Position numbers and translations under genes: made by a program. The notes under the pieces are model-generated. The model was not told the origin of the DNA. It ran no database searches and saw only the letters and a list, made by a program, of their open reading frames with translations. From the NCBI GenBank assembly GCA_014529385.2, contig CM043956.1, forward strand, positions 85,425,721-85,489,720: DNA of 64,000 bases, given 5' to 3'. Positions 42,077 to 52,335 of this stretch are shown one piece after another. This stretch comes from Adiantum capillus-veneris. Its lineage: Eukaryota; Streptophyta; Polypodiopsida; Polypodiales; Pteridaceae. How positions within the stretch are numbered: the first letter of the stretch is position 1; every line of letters begins with the position of its first letter.

Positions 42077-44509
42077 TGTTTAAAGTAAAATTCAATGACA
42101 AAAAAATCCCAGAATCAGAGCATCCTGTCATTCACAAATCTGTCCAATTAGCAAGAGTTATAAATACAAAGATTACTATCTACCCAAGTGTATCACAATC
42201 ATCTTAACCAAACCAGCCCAGCCCCAACTTAAAGGCTAGATGTGTGACGAACACCACCAGGTCAAAAATAAAACACTTGTAAACTCGGAAAAGATGATGA
42301 CTCCATCACATCTTTTTCCATACTTTTAGGGATGTTGCAGTCTCAACAACTTACAATTTTGAACACATAGACTGAAAACACAGAACAAGGGTGCTAAGTG
42401 AGTATAGTACTCACTTGTTCCACATCAATGAGGGTTTTATAGAGGTTGAAGCCCAACCATAGGTGATGGGATCCAAAATCTTCCATAATTCCCCGCCATC
42501 GAGGTAGCTCTTAAAGCCCAGGTCTCCTGGGATTTCTTTACCACAAGATTCATGTGTCAAAACGTGAGTGCAGTAGCCGTGTATCTATGAACACTTCATT
42601 CATGTGCAGACTATAGAGGGTAGTGTGCGACAGAGCAGATCTACGAGCGGGTTAAATGTTTGTAAAAGAATTACAGCAAGTAAAAACTCTCTACAAGCAC
42701 TCCATAAAGTATGGAAATTTGAAAGTTAGGGTTAATAGGCAACAAATAAAAACTACCTTGAAAAAAAAAGAGGGTACAATGAATCCCACTTTATTTTACT
42801 AATAGTACTGAGATTAAGAACTACTAATTTTGTAGTAGTAGCCAGTTTGAAAATATCAGACTATTTTTGCTAAGTCGATGTGCAGCTCAAAAGATTCTTA
42901 TGAGGTAAAGGCTCAGAATTTGGATGGTCGCAAATGAACAATACTCATAGTACCAACCTTTCAAAAGAGACTATTATAGGTAGGATGGCCAGTTGGGTAA
43001 GTTTCTAGGAGAAACATATGTCGAGAAAATAAATGTGAGTTAGAGTGTTACGGGATCCAATAAGAGTGGGCATGTAACGAGGGGCTTTATGTACGGATAG
43101 TCACTCGGTAGAGGTTGCTATGTGGGTCTATGTAAGATAGGCATATTATACTTCAGAGTGCAGTGTAATAGACTAGGGCAATTTTGAAGAGTTTAACACC
43201 AACAGTTTTCAAGTTCCTTCAATAACTTGTCTTAATCTGTGTCTTATATTTTATTTGCTATGACTTATAGTCAAGATCAGGTATTAGCGATATCCATTTC
43301 CAGCACAGTCAAGTGAGTCCTTCAAGAGAAACACCATACTCCATTATGAGCATCTTCTATTCCCTCTATTAGAAACATCAGTTGCGCAGACGAAATGGTA
43401 GACATATCAAAATAGAGTGACATGGGTAACTCTTTGGGGTCGAGAACACTTTAGGAACAATATCTGTATGGACATGGTAAGGGAAGCCCTAGGCTTAGGG
43501 CCACAGTATTATTATGTGGCACATTTAATGAAGCGTGGATTTTTTGAGTGGTTATATTTGCTAGTGCAGTTTCTACCACATCATAAGATATATTTGTATC
43601 CCCATTTTGGCCTTCCCTTTAAGAGGATATTTTAACCACACACCCCACACCAGGGAGTTAAGTGTAATTTTAGTCAACCGTATCTTACCATTGGTAGAGT
43701 GTCCAAACATGTGTTATTATTGTGACAGCTGCTTGTGTGATCATGCAATGGATGGGTTAATTGAGATGTAAAGGTGAAGAAAAAGAAAAAGAGGGGTTTT
43801 ATTGAATATAAGCCATGCTCTTTCTGCCCAATTTATCTAGTGAAGCATGAGAAAGGACTCATGCAATTTTGTGTGTGTGTGTGTGTGTGTATGTGTGTGT
43901 ATGTGTGTGCATGTGTGTGCCCACCCATTCCCAGGCACCATATTCTAAGAGGTAGGAGACCCATCGAATATGGGGCTACTACCTCAAAAAGAGAAAAAAT
44001 TAAATATTTTTTATTTCAAGAAGTGAGAAATTAATTTCTCAAGTGTATCTCATTCAGGTTTAATGAGACTAATCAAGATCTGCCAATCAAACTTAAGGCT
44101 GGACTAGTTATGATTTTTTAAGGAATTGCAGATACATACAACAAGGTCTTTTCTAAGAAACTTATTATTGATAAACTTAATAATAAGAGTGTTGATTTTT
44201 TCATATGCTAAAAAACTGTCTGACAAGGCATACATTATAAGAAATAGCATTCCTAGACAGGTGTGTAAAGAATTTTTGACAGGTCCGAGGAGCAACTATG
44301 GAGAAGTGAAGCTCTTGTGAAGCTAGAGGGTTGTAGATTATTGTGTTGTGCTTGTCGAGGATGTGTAGGCTTTGAGCTATGTTGTAAATGGTGTTTTTAT
44401 GAGTTGAAACCATCGTTGCTATGCATTTTGTGTCAGTTCCCCCTTTCCCCTTCTCTTCTCTGTTGTGTGTATGTGTGTGTGTGTGTGTGTGTGGCAGTTC
44501 TATATATAT
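42077..44509. other. Unrecognised DNA with TG microsatellite, no gene seen
   Basis: 2.4 kb without a recognisable coding region or RNA gene. (TG)n with interruptions occurs at 43870-43920 and another TG run at 44464-44493, followed by a short TA run. It may be the internal part of the element flanked by R1 and R2. Confidence 0.45.
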
Positions 44510-45000
44510 ATATGCGCAAACGAACACTACCTGTTCACAGACCAACAATTCTAGGAAATACAATGGATTTGTACAATAATTTATTTGCAGTTGAAAATAA
44601 ATCTTGTACAAGGTAATGAAGATAATAAAGTATAACATCGGAAACAGTAATCCCAAAGTCCGGGTAATGTTGCTTCAAGGTAAGAGATTGCCACAAGTTA
44701 AGAACAGAATGTTTTTATCAAAGAAGGTAGCCCTCACCTGCACCCATAGCCACAAGAAAACAATTCGTTAGCACTTGACTGTACGCAGGTGATGTTGGGC
44801 ATCCCAGTTGTTATCCATGTTGCAATGAAAAAACAAACAGTTCTCTACACGTATTTTGTTTTTTTGAAAACAGAATAAGAGTCCTTGGTTTTTTGCCAAT
44901 CCAATTTTGGAGATTGAGATTTCCACAAAGCTACTTAAGCTCGAGATTTATTTTATAAAATTTTCTATTGCCTAACCTTAGTTTAAAAGAGTTTTAAGGA
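44510..45000. repeat. Inverted block R2 (reverse complement of L2)
   Basis: Corresponds to 39850-40500 in reverse complement. The order L1-L2-R1-R2 is not that of a simple hairpin; two oppositely oriented partial copies of one element would explain it. Confidence 0.6.
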
Positions 45001-47340
45001 GTTTACCAAAACACCTTAAAAAAAATCTTCTTCTTTAACCAGATCAGGGAGACTTTTACCCCATAGGAGCAAGCACAAGAAAGCTCGAGACCAAATATCT
45101 ATTTTTTAAGGGCTAAAATACCTCTTGTAGAGATAAAGGACGGCATGGTTATGTATGAAAGAAGTTAGAGCTTGATTTTGTTTCCTTTTCAAAGCCCAAA
45201 AAGGCATCAATAGTATATTCGTGAAAGCCAAACCAACCCACAACAGAACTACACCTTAAGGTCCAGGACCAGCAAACCAACCTAGAGGAATTTGAAACAT
45301 GAGTTTGGATTCTTTTAGAACACAATCCATGTCCCAATGAAAAAACTAATGTTGTAAATTGATATATAGAAAAAGAAAGCCTTATGTAAAGTTCCTATTG
45401 TTTCGTTATTTAAAAGCTGAGATATCCCATAGAAAAAGATCCATCTAAGTATTTTCCGAATTTTAAATACAAACCAGACCCTATTCAATGAATTTGAGCA
45501 GGTTCAGTCATATCTACTGCCATTATCAAAAATACCTTCGTCATTATGTCATTCCAACATACTTTTAGCAAAGCTTGTTACAAACTACATTTATCCCATT
45601 TTGCCATAAACTACTCAATCCTTCTCTTTCTTTTTATTAATAAAAGTAACAGTCGAAGTCTTTTTTGTAAAAAAAACTATATATGTGTATTGATAGTGTG
45701 TTTCAACCTTTGTCTAAGTGGCAGCACAAGTTGTCAAACTCATCCACCACTTGTACGCCAGTCAATAGGAAACTAGCCTCTACGGGCTACACACGGCTAG
45801 GTTGCTTTTGTAGTGCATGAATATCCAACCACTTTGCTAGGAACATGTTCATAGAATCTTTGTTCCTCTCTCTTTCCTTGATCCGAAACCCAGGTAATTT
45901 GAAATCCTTCAGCAGAGCTGAGGATTTCTATACGAACGGCCATGCAGCTGTATCGACCTGGATCCTTGTAACCATGGGTGAGGCTATGCTCACTCGTGCC
46001 ATGAGTACTCCAATGAAGAGGAGATGCAATTGAAGCAGCTATCATTGCATCTAGACGTGTGGAGATGCTTTTCATCATCTAGACTTGTGGAGATGCTTTT
46101 CATCATCATGAATACACAAACCTTTACTTTTTCTAAGGTGGTCAAGTTGGCAATAAATCATTTGAATATTTTTCTAGAGAGGTCTGTGTCCATAAAGATA
46201 TCGACAAAATTGTCCAAGTCATGGTCCTTATCATCATCCTCCAAGGGTTCCTCATCATCCCACTTAATGATGTCAATCTCCATAAACTCTAACTCATCAT
46301 CTAGAAGTGGGTCAATAGGGTTGGTGGCCTCTACATCCGTGCCAAGTGCAAAAGCAGGGTCTACGATCATGGAGGGTGTTGGCAGATCACGTGAAGTAAC
46401 TGACAAACGTGCTCAAGCGAGAAAGTACCTAGTGTCTATAGCTAGATAGTTTGACTGGGTTAAGCTCACAACCATCGACAACACACCCAAAAATCCTACA
46501 AATATAGAAGACGGATGGGATATACCACAGTGTGTAGATATATTTTTAATGTTTTAGCAATTAAATGCACTAAAGTTAAAAAAATTTGAGGACCTGTACA
46601 CAAATGCTAAAAGAAATGAGCAATAATGAAATAGTCACCCCTAAGTTGCAAATCATTGTAGAAATCAGCGGTATGTCAAGGGGTCCACTGTGAGAGTCGA
46701 CCGTGTGAAAAATCGATGTAGCTGATAGTCCGCTTGATGAAAACGGCTACGTGTGGTCATGGTGTCTAATCACACAAACACTCAATGAATATGGCTATGT
46801 ATTCTCATTGCAGATCATTTGCCTCAGGTTACTTTGAGTCTGCTCTATGGTCCATGAAAAATCCCTTTTCTAATCCCTTGATGGTGGATGCAAATTGTCT
46901 ACGTGCTTCGGTGCAAGTCCAATTACTTTGCGTCAAATGAAAGCCCAAGCCATACAAATAGCGGCAAGCTATTGTATGGAAACAATTGCTTGAAGAAAAT
47001 TGAAAAAAGGTAATTCAAGTGGGTGATAAATTGATTTTACACACCCTCTCTTTCTGTGTGTGTAGAAAAATCGATGAGCAGCATGCGAAAAGTTTGATGA
47101 GCAGGGGATGAGTATGCAATGATTGCACAAGGCACCAAAATAAGTGCTCCAGTCTTTGTTGGCATTGTAGATGAAAGGCTATAGGTGGTGATCCTCCTCA
47201 CTATCTCACACGGGCATGGACAGGAGGGGATCAATGGTCCACACCCATTTTGGAGATCGGGTATGATCTAAGCCGTCCGATGCGATTTGTGTAAATTCGG
47301 GAAAATAGGTAAATTCAGATGCAACAAAAATTATAAATTC
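45001..47340. other. Unrecognised DNA, no confident gene
   Basis: Contains a 28-bp tandem duplication near 46053-46108 (GTGGAGATGCTTTTCATCAT twice). A minus-strand acidic frame at 46406-46158 (DPLLDDELEFMEIDIIKWDD) might be a remnant of a transposase tail or a chance frame. Nothing can be named. Confidence 0.4.
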
Positions 47341-47349
47341 GAGTGCCCT

Positions 47350-47366
47350 CCCCCCCCCCCCCCCCC
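47350..47366. repeat. C17 homopolymer
   Basis: A run of 17 C adjoining the SINE-like segment. A second C17 run is at 47710-47726. Such runs are prone to length error in sequencing. Confidence 0.9.
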
Positions 47367-47445
47367 AACTCTCCTCCCCCGGAATCGAACCCAGAACATC
47401 ACCTTTGCAAGCCTATCACCTTGACCAGCTCACCTGTCCATGCTT
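47367..47445 (-). repeat. tRNA-derived SINE head (candidate)
   Basis: On the minus strand GTGAGCTGGTCAAGGTGATA resembles a polymerase III A box. About 30 bases further GGGTTCGATTCC matches the B-box/T-loop consensus GGTTCGANNCC. Between them is a tRNA-like stretch, but no convincing cloverleaf, so it is not a functional tRNA. The following C/G-rich and unique tail would be the SINE body. Target duplications were not found. Confidence 0.4.
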
Positions 47446-47709
47446 GTTGAAAGCATTGGGAGAAGGGCTTCCCTTATGATGAACCCGCCGTTGTGTAAAT
47501 TGGGGTCAGTTTAGAAAATTCGAGTGTGCCGCAACATCGGATGGCCCACGAGTGTTGAGGGGTGGTGAGGGGTATCATCAATAGTTGCAGCTACACAACT
47601 TGGCTAGTGGTAGGCAGCATTGATGGCCACGTCTATGGTGTTTGTGGACGTTGTTAGAAATTGTTGGCCCCCTACAGACTTGAGAGAGAGGGAGAAGGTG
47701 CTATGCTCA

Positions 47710-47726
47710 CCCCCCCCCCCCCCCCC
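47710..47726. repeat. Second C17 homopolymer
   Basis: 17 consecutive C close to the outer end of the inverted repeat of element C2. Confidence 0.9.
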
Positions 47727-48690
47727 TTTTTCTTCCCTGCAAGCAAAAAAATCCCAAAGGTAAGACAAATGGCTGATCTGATGCCAGAACCTCAAAAAAC
47801 CGCTCCCCACCCAGCATGGTGTCAATGACGTGCTGGTAGTGAGCCTTCAAGTCCAGTATTACCTTGATTGAGCATACACGTGTTGGTATGTGTGATCTGT
47901 CTTAAGGTAGGTTGCATTGATTCATGTGAATCTTAGAGGTGCTTAGTCACTGTCCAAGCTTGTGGGAGAGGGTGGAGTTGTTTCATGAAACAAACTCAGT
48001 AGATCCGTAGTTTCTCTAGTGAGAGTGTGAGCCAATGATTCCGTTATCTGTGCTGCAGCATCAGGTGCGACTTGAAAACTGACTGTGATAATTACCTCGG
48101 TGACTTGAGTTACCCGATTCTCAAAGTAGAATAGTGTTGATTCTCTATTGTGCAGAGCTCCTTCCATTTTGTTGTTGTTGGTTGGTTGTAGGTTGCGGAC
48201 ATGGTTTCGACCTTCTCCTTCTTCTTCTTGGCACTTGGCCTATGTATATCCACTGGGTTTGGCGTGTTGGTTGACTCTCCCACTGCAAATCGATTAGCGT
48301 TACACTTGGCACTCGAGCTTCGATGGAGATGCGGAGTTCGTCTAGTTGTGCTTGGAGCTCTTCTTCTTCTGTCGTCCAATTAGCAAATCCTGCTAGCCAT
48401 TCATCCATACACAATAGTTTAGGGGTTTCAGTTTTGTAAACTGAAGGGTTTCATGAAAAGATCCTTAGTGGGGGCACCAAATGACCATAGCAAAGCGAAC
48501 CCCGAACCCCGACGGCCTCTAAAACATTGGGGACCGAATGGCGCGCCTCGAGCCTGTCATGGTAAAGCAAACAGGGGCACCATCTAGCTTCAGCGGCTAG
48601 GACGCAAACAACACACCACCATAACAAAGTTTTCATCCAAGAGAGATGGATGCTTGGGAGTAATGATGAAGAGGAAAGGGAATGAGATCA

Positions 48691-48725
<35 letters not shown>

Positions 48726-48907
48726 GGGAGGGGGTATAGCGGCTTAGTAATTACGCATCACAAAAGTATGGCGAATCCGCACACCCTTCACACATACACA
48801 AGCTCACTCCAAACACAAGATTAGGTGGCGATTCCGCACACCTCACATGGGAAAAACATTGCAAGAAAACATACTCACAAAACCTGAAGCTTTATTTAGA
48901 GAATAAG

Positions 48908-48950
48908 GCGACAAATGGCTGATCTGAGGCCAGAACCTCAAAAAAATCGA
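48908..48950 (+). other. Spacer of the inverted repeat with restarted 35-nt segment
   Basis: It begins GCG, then ACAAATGGCTGATCTGAGGC and the following bases up to CTCAAAAAA. This is a direct repeat, with one G/T difference, of the outer left arm at 47765. TCGA then joins the right arm. The spacer looks like a template-switch scar. Confidence 0.85.
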
Positions 48951-49125
48951 CTTATTCTCTAAATAAAGCTTGAGGTTTTGTGAGTATGGTTTCTTGCAAT
49001 GTTTTGCCCATGTGAGGTGTGCGGAATCGCCACCTAATCTTGTATTTGGAGTGAGCTTGTGTATGTGTGAAGGGTGTGCGGATTCGCCATGCTTTTGTGA
49101 TGCCTAAGTACTAAGCCGCTATACC

Positions 49126-49156
<31 letters not shown>

Positions 49157-49368
49157 ACTTGATCTCATTCCCTTTCCTCTTCATCATTACTCCCAAGCAT
49201 CCATCTCTCTTGGATGAAAACTTTGTTATGGTGGTGTGTTGTTTGCGTCCTAGCCGCTGAAGCTAGATGGTGCCCCTGTTTGCTTTACCATGACAGGCTC
49301 GAGGCGCGCCATTCGGTCCCCAATGTTTTAGAGGCCGTCGGGGTTCGGGGTTCGCTTTGCTATGGTCA
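48951..49368 (+). repeat. C2 5' LTR, 3'-most part only
   Basis: Corresponds to about 56517-56934 of the 3' LTR. It ends GCTATGGTCA next to TT and the PBS. It includes AATAAA (about 48962) and a CT microsatellite near 49133-49154. It lacks the TATA region, so it could not start a full transcript. Confidence 0.9.
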
Positions 49369-49370
49369 TT

Positions 49371-49387
49371 TGGTGCCCCCACTAAGG
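49371..49387 (+). promoter_or_regulatory. C2 primer-binding site
   Basis: TGGTGCCCCCACTAAGG lies two bases after the LTR end. It differs from C1 at one position. Confidence 0.75.
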
Positions 49388-49441
49388 ATCTTTTCATGAA
49401 ACCCTTCAGTTTACAAAACTGAAACCCCTAAACTATTGTGT

Positions 49442-49907
49442 ATGGATGAATGGCTAGCAGGATTTGCTAGTTGGACGACAGAAGAAGAAGAGCTCCAAGC
49501 ACAACTAGACGAACTCCGCATCTCCATCGAAGCTCGAGTGCCAAGTGTAACGCTAATCGATTTGCAGTGGGAGAGTCAACCAACACGCCAAACCCAGTGG
49601 ATATACATAGGCCAAGTGCCAAGAAGAAGAAGGAGAAGGTCGAAACCATGTCCGCAACCTACAACCAACCAACAACAACAAAATGGAAGGAGCTCTGCAC
49701 AATAGAGAATCAACACTATTCTACTTTGAGAATCGGGTAACTCAAGTCACCGAGGTAATTATCACAGTCAGTTTTCAAGTCGCACCTGATGCTGCAGCAC
49801 AGATAACGGAATCATTGGCTCACACTCTCACTAGAGAAACTACGGATCTACTGAGTTTGTTTCATGAAACAACTCCACCCTCTCCCACAAGCTTGGACAG
49901 TGACTAA
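49442..49907 (+). pseudogene. C2 upstream ORF (before gag)
   Basis: The same three overlapping frames as in C1 appear: MDEWLAGFASWTTEEEELQA; NRFAVGESTNTPNPVDIHRP with KKKKEKVETMSATYNQPTTT; and MEGALHNRESTLFYFENRVT ending TPPSPTSLDSD. Because frame lengths agree between copies, the frame changes are either ancestral or reflect recoding. Function unknown. Confidence 0.5.
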
Positions 49908-50226
49908 GCACCTCTAAGATTCACATGAATCAATGCAACCTACCTTAAGACAGATCACACATACCAACACGTGTATGCTCAATCAAGGTAATACTGGACT
50001 TGAAGGCTCACTACCAGCACGTCATTGACACCATGCTGGGTGGGGAGCGGTTTTTTGAGGTTCTGGCATCAGATCAGCCATTTGTCTTACCTTTGGTACA
50101 AGGCAATGTACCGTTTGAAGTTTTAATCTATGTCCTAGTATAAGAGGGTATACACGCCTCCTTGTAAAGAAGAAAAAAACTTTTGCAGGTTAAGAAGTGT
50201 GTCTTTCTAGCTCTCTCTCAGTAATC
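49908..50226 (+). other. C2 leader before gag
   Basis: No gene. The TTTTGCAG at about 50180-50187, shortly before the gag ATG, resembles a splice acceptor. The corresponding site in C1 is TTTTGCAAG, so conservation is poor. Confidence 0.35.
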
Positions 50227-51420
50227 ATGGCAAGTGTAGCATTTCCAACATTTAAAGGAAAGAAGGGGGAGGATTTGGTAACAGATTTCCTAGATGACTC
50301 TGAAGTAGCATGTGTAGTGAGCAACAAAGATACGGATGAATCCCAGGTTAGAATCTTTAAGCATCTCATGAAGCTAGAAGCTAGATCATGGTACAATGCA
50401 CTTCCACAAGCAACCAAGGATGACTGGGAACCCTTAAAAACCGGTTTTAAGAGGTGCTTTGGGGGAGGTACCACTTCAGAAAAGTTGTGGGACAAGTTGA
50501 GAGACTTGAAGCAGGAGGGTCTTTTAGAATATGCCACCTATGAGTCCAAATTTGTGGATTTGTGGGAACGGTGGGTTGAGTCACTGGCAAGGGGGGAAGC
50601 CGCACCCGATTTCCTAAAAAAAGATCGGTTCACACATGGCTTATGGCCGCTTCTCAAGGAGAAGGTGAAAGGTAGATTCCCGGCTGTGTACTAGTTAGCC
50701 GTTGAGATTGCTCACCTTAAGGACAAGAAGTTGCGAATGAAAGCCAAAGAAACCGAGTCAACAAAAGCAGGAACATCGCGTCGACCAGCAACTACGACAA
50801 CCACCATACCACCACCACCGGCTCTTGGGGTAAGAGATGACCAACAAGATATGTTGGCCCATATTACTGACCAACTGCAGAATTTGTCTGTCCACTTAAT
50901 ACAGCAAGGGAGGAGTCAAGAAAGAGATCAAGACCCTGGAAGAGCACAACGACAAAACAGGGAGTATCATTGCTACAACTGCGGAGAAGACGGTCACGGT
51001 ATGTACTACTGTCCCAAACCACGACAAAACTATAATAGAAGAGGTAGGAGGAACCAATTGTCACCCCCTAGAGAAAGAACACCCCCACCCCGAGCACCAC
51101 CCCCACCAACACAAATTCTACGTCCACCCCAAACACCACTACAAGCATCCATTCCACCTCTTCCACCAGCCCCACCACCTAATCGTCCTGTAAACATCAT
51201 AAGGCTAGAAGAGAAAGGAAAAGCCGTAGTAGTGGATCCACCCAGAGCAAAGGAGAGGGACAAGGGTAAGGAGAAGGTAACCTTTTTAGAACCACTTGAA
51301 GCCATGATTGTGAAAAGAGCTAGCAGGAAGAAAGCTACACAATCAGATGATGAGAGAAGCATGAGAGGAGAAACTAGCAAGAGGTCATCCAGGCCACGAT
51401 GGAAATTGGGCATCACCGAC
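50227..51420 (+). pseudogene. C2 gag, one nonsense codon
   Basis: The ATG opens MASVAFPTFKGKKGEDLVTD, and the capsid-type region includes LMKLEARSWYNALPQATKDD. TAG at 50692-50694 replaces a Glu codon (C1 ATYELAVEI, here AVY, stop, LAVEI). After it the frame continues with a Pro-rich region, an intact zinc knuckle CYNCGEDGHGMYYC, the PPP-rich segment and KLGITDFQLGESSKPYDL. Gag is in frame with PR downstream, as in a single Gag-Pol polyprotein. Confidence 0.88.
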
Positions 51421-51897
51421 TTCCAACTAGGGGAAAGTTCTAAGCCCTATGATCTAACATTGGATGTGGCAGAGCAAGGGCCGAAGATTACATGGCCACA
51501 GTTGCTACATCTTGTACCTAAAGTAAGGCGACAATGGTCTAAAATGGTAAGTACAAGACGCTCCAAAACAAAGGTAGCCGGACCAATTTTGGGATGCAAC
51601 ATGGATGACATCCTTCCAATTGTCGACGTAAACATAAAAGGAAAGAAGGTTGGAAACACCTACATTGATGGAGGTGCACAAATCTGTGTAATGAGCGAAG
51701 CTATGATGCTTCGATTAGGGCTCGAGGTTGACAGGCCTTCTCCATGCAAGGCAAAGATGGCAAACAACGCAAAAGTAAAGTGTGTGGGTGTGGTAAGTGC
51801 CGTGAAAATCAAAGCTTTCAACACTCAGGGAGAGGTAGATGTTTTTGTAATGCCTACTAAGGGGGAGGGCTATCCACTAATTTTGGGAAGGCCATGA
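51421..51897 (+). pseudogene. C2 protease, ended by a 13-bp slippage deletion
   Basis: GNTYIDGGAQICVMSEAMML holds the active Asp (51667, D-G-G-A). GEVDVFVMPTKGEGYPLILG follows, then RP and stop. C1 reads LGRPWLMAMKAKQDWG. In C1 the site contains GGCCATGGTTGATGGCCATG, whereas C2 has a single GGCCATG. A deletion of 13 bp between direct GGCCATG repeats shifted the frame. Confidence 0.88.
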
Positions 51898-52335
51898 AGG
51901 AAAAACAGGACTGGGGTACTGGCCTTCTACGCATGACCGGTAGGAAAGGGGAGACAATCTACTACGACATGAGGATTGGCAAGCAGAAGCAAATGAATCT
52001 GGAAACATCGGCAGATGAAACCACTAGAGAATCTTCCAGTTCTAAAGAGGAGACCACATCCACCGACGAAAGTGACAGTTCCATTGATGTGATGGGTATC
52101 ATTATGAAGGATCCACAAAGGGTAAGCACAACTGGTGATCCATCACCAAAAGGGCAACCCAATGAAGAGGAGAGCAAATCACCTGGCCTAGGAGGAAGTA
52201 GGTTGAAGGGTATGTTGTCTACGGAATTAACACTTGAGGAGAAAGATAGTTTTTTGCAAATGTTGATGGGATTTCCTAACCTGTTCATTGACAACTATGA
52301 AAGAATCACAGGCATTACAGTGGTGGAACGTCATA
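51894..52335 (+). pseudogene. C2 linker between protease and RT
   Basis: MKEKQDWGTGLLRMTGRKGE is the end of PR. An acidic Ser/Thr/Glu-rich linker (SSSSKEETTSTDESDSSIDV) and GMLSTELTLEEKDSFLQMLM follow, then FPNLFIDNYERITGITVVER. A deletion of about 60 bp relative to C1 removes the HHIKLKEGVKPVVQKLRRLG segment and shifts the frame at the entry to RT. Confidence 0.75.

Larger units (their letters stand above)
47754..50096. repeat. Large near-perfect inverted repeat at the 5' end of element C2
   Basis: Left arm 47754-48907 and right arm 48951-50096 are reverse complements, about 1.15 kb each, with only scattered differences (for example Asn/Ser in the upstream ORF and GA-run length). Each arm holds the LTR end, PBS, upstream ORF and part of the leader of a C element. 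Both arms share private variants such as TGACCATAGCAAAGCG where C1 has TGACGGGAGC, so one arm was copied from the other. The 43-bp centre includes a 35-nt copy of the left arm's outer end (47765-47799). Confidence 0.93.

Noticed and set aside
46158-46406. Acidic minus-strand frame, possible transposase tail
   Set aside because: Only composition suggests coding; no motif of any transposase family was seen, so it is not listed as a gene.
47367-47445. Functional tRNA gene
   Set aside because: The T-loop box is good but no acceptor stem or complete cloverleaf can be formed.
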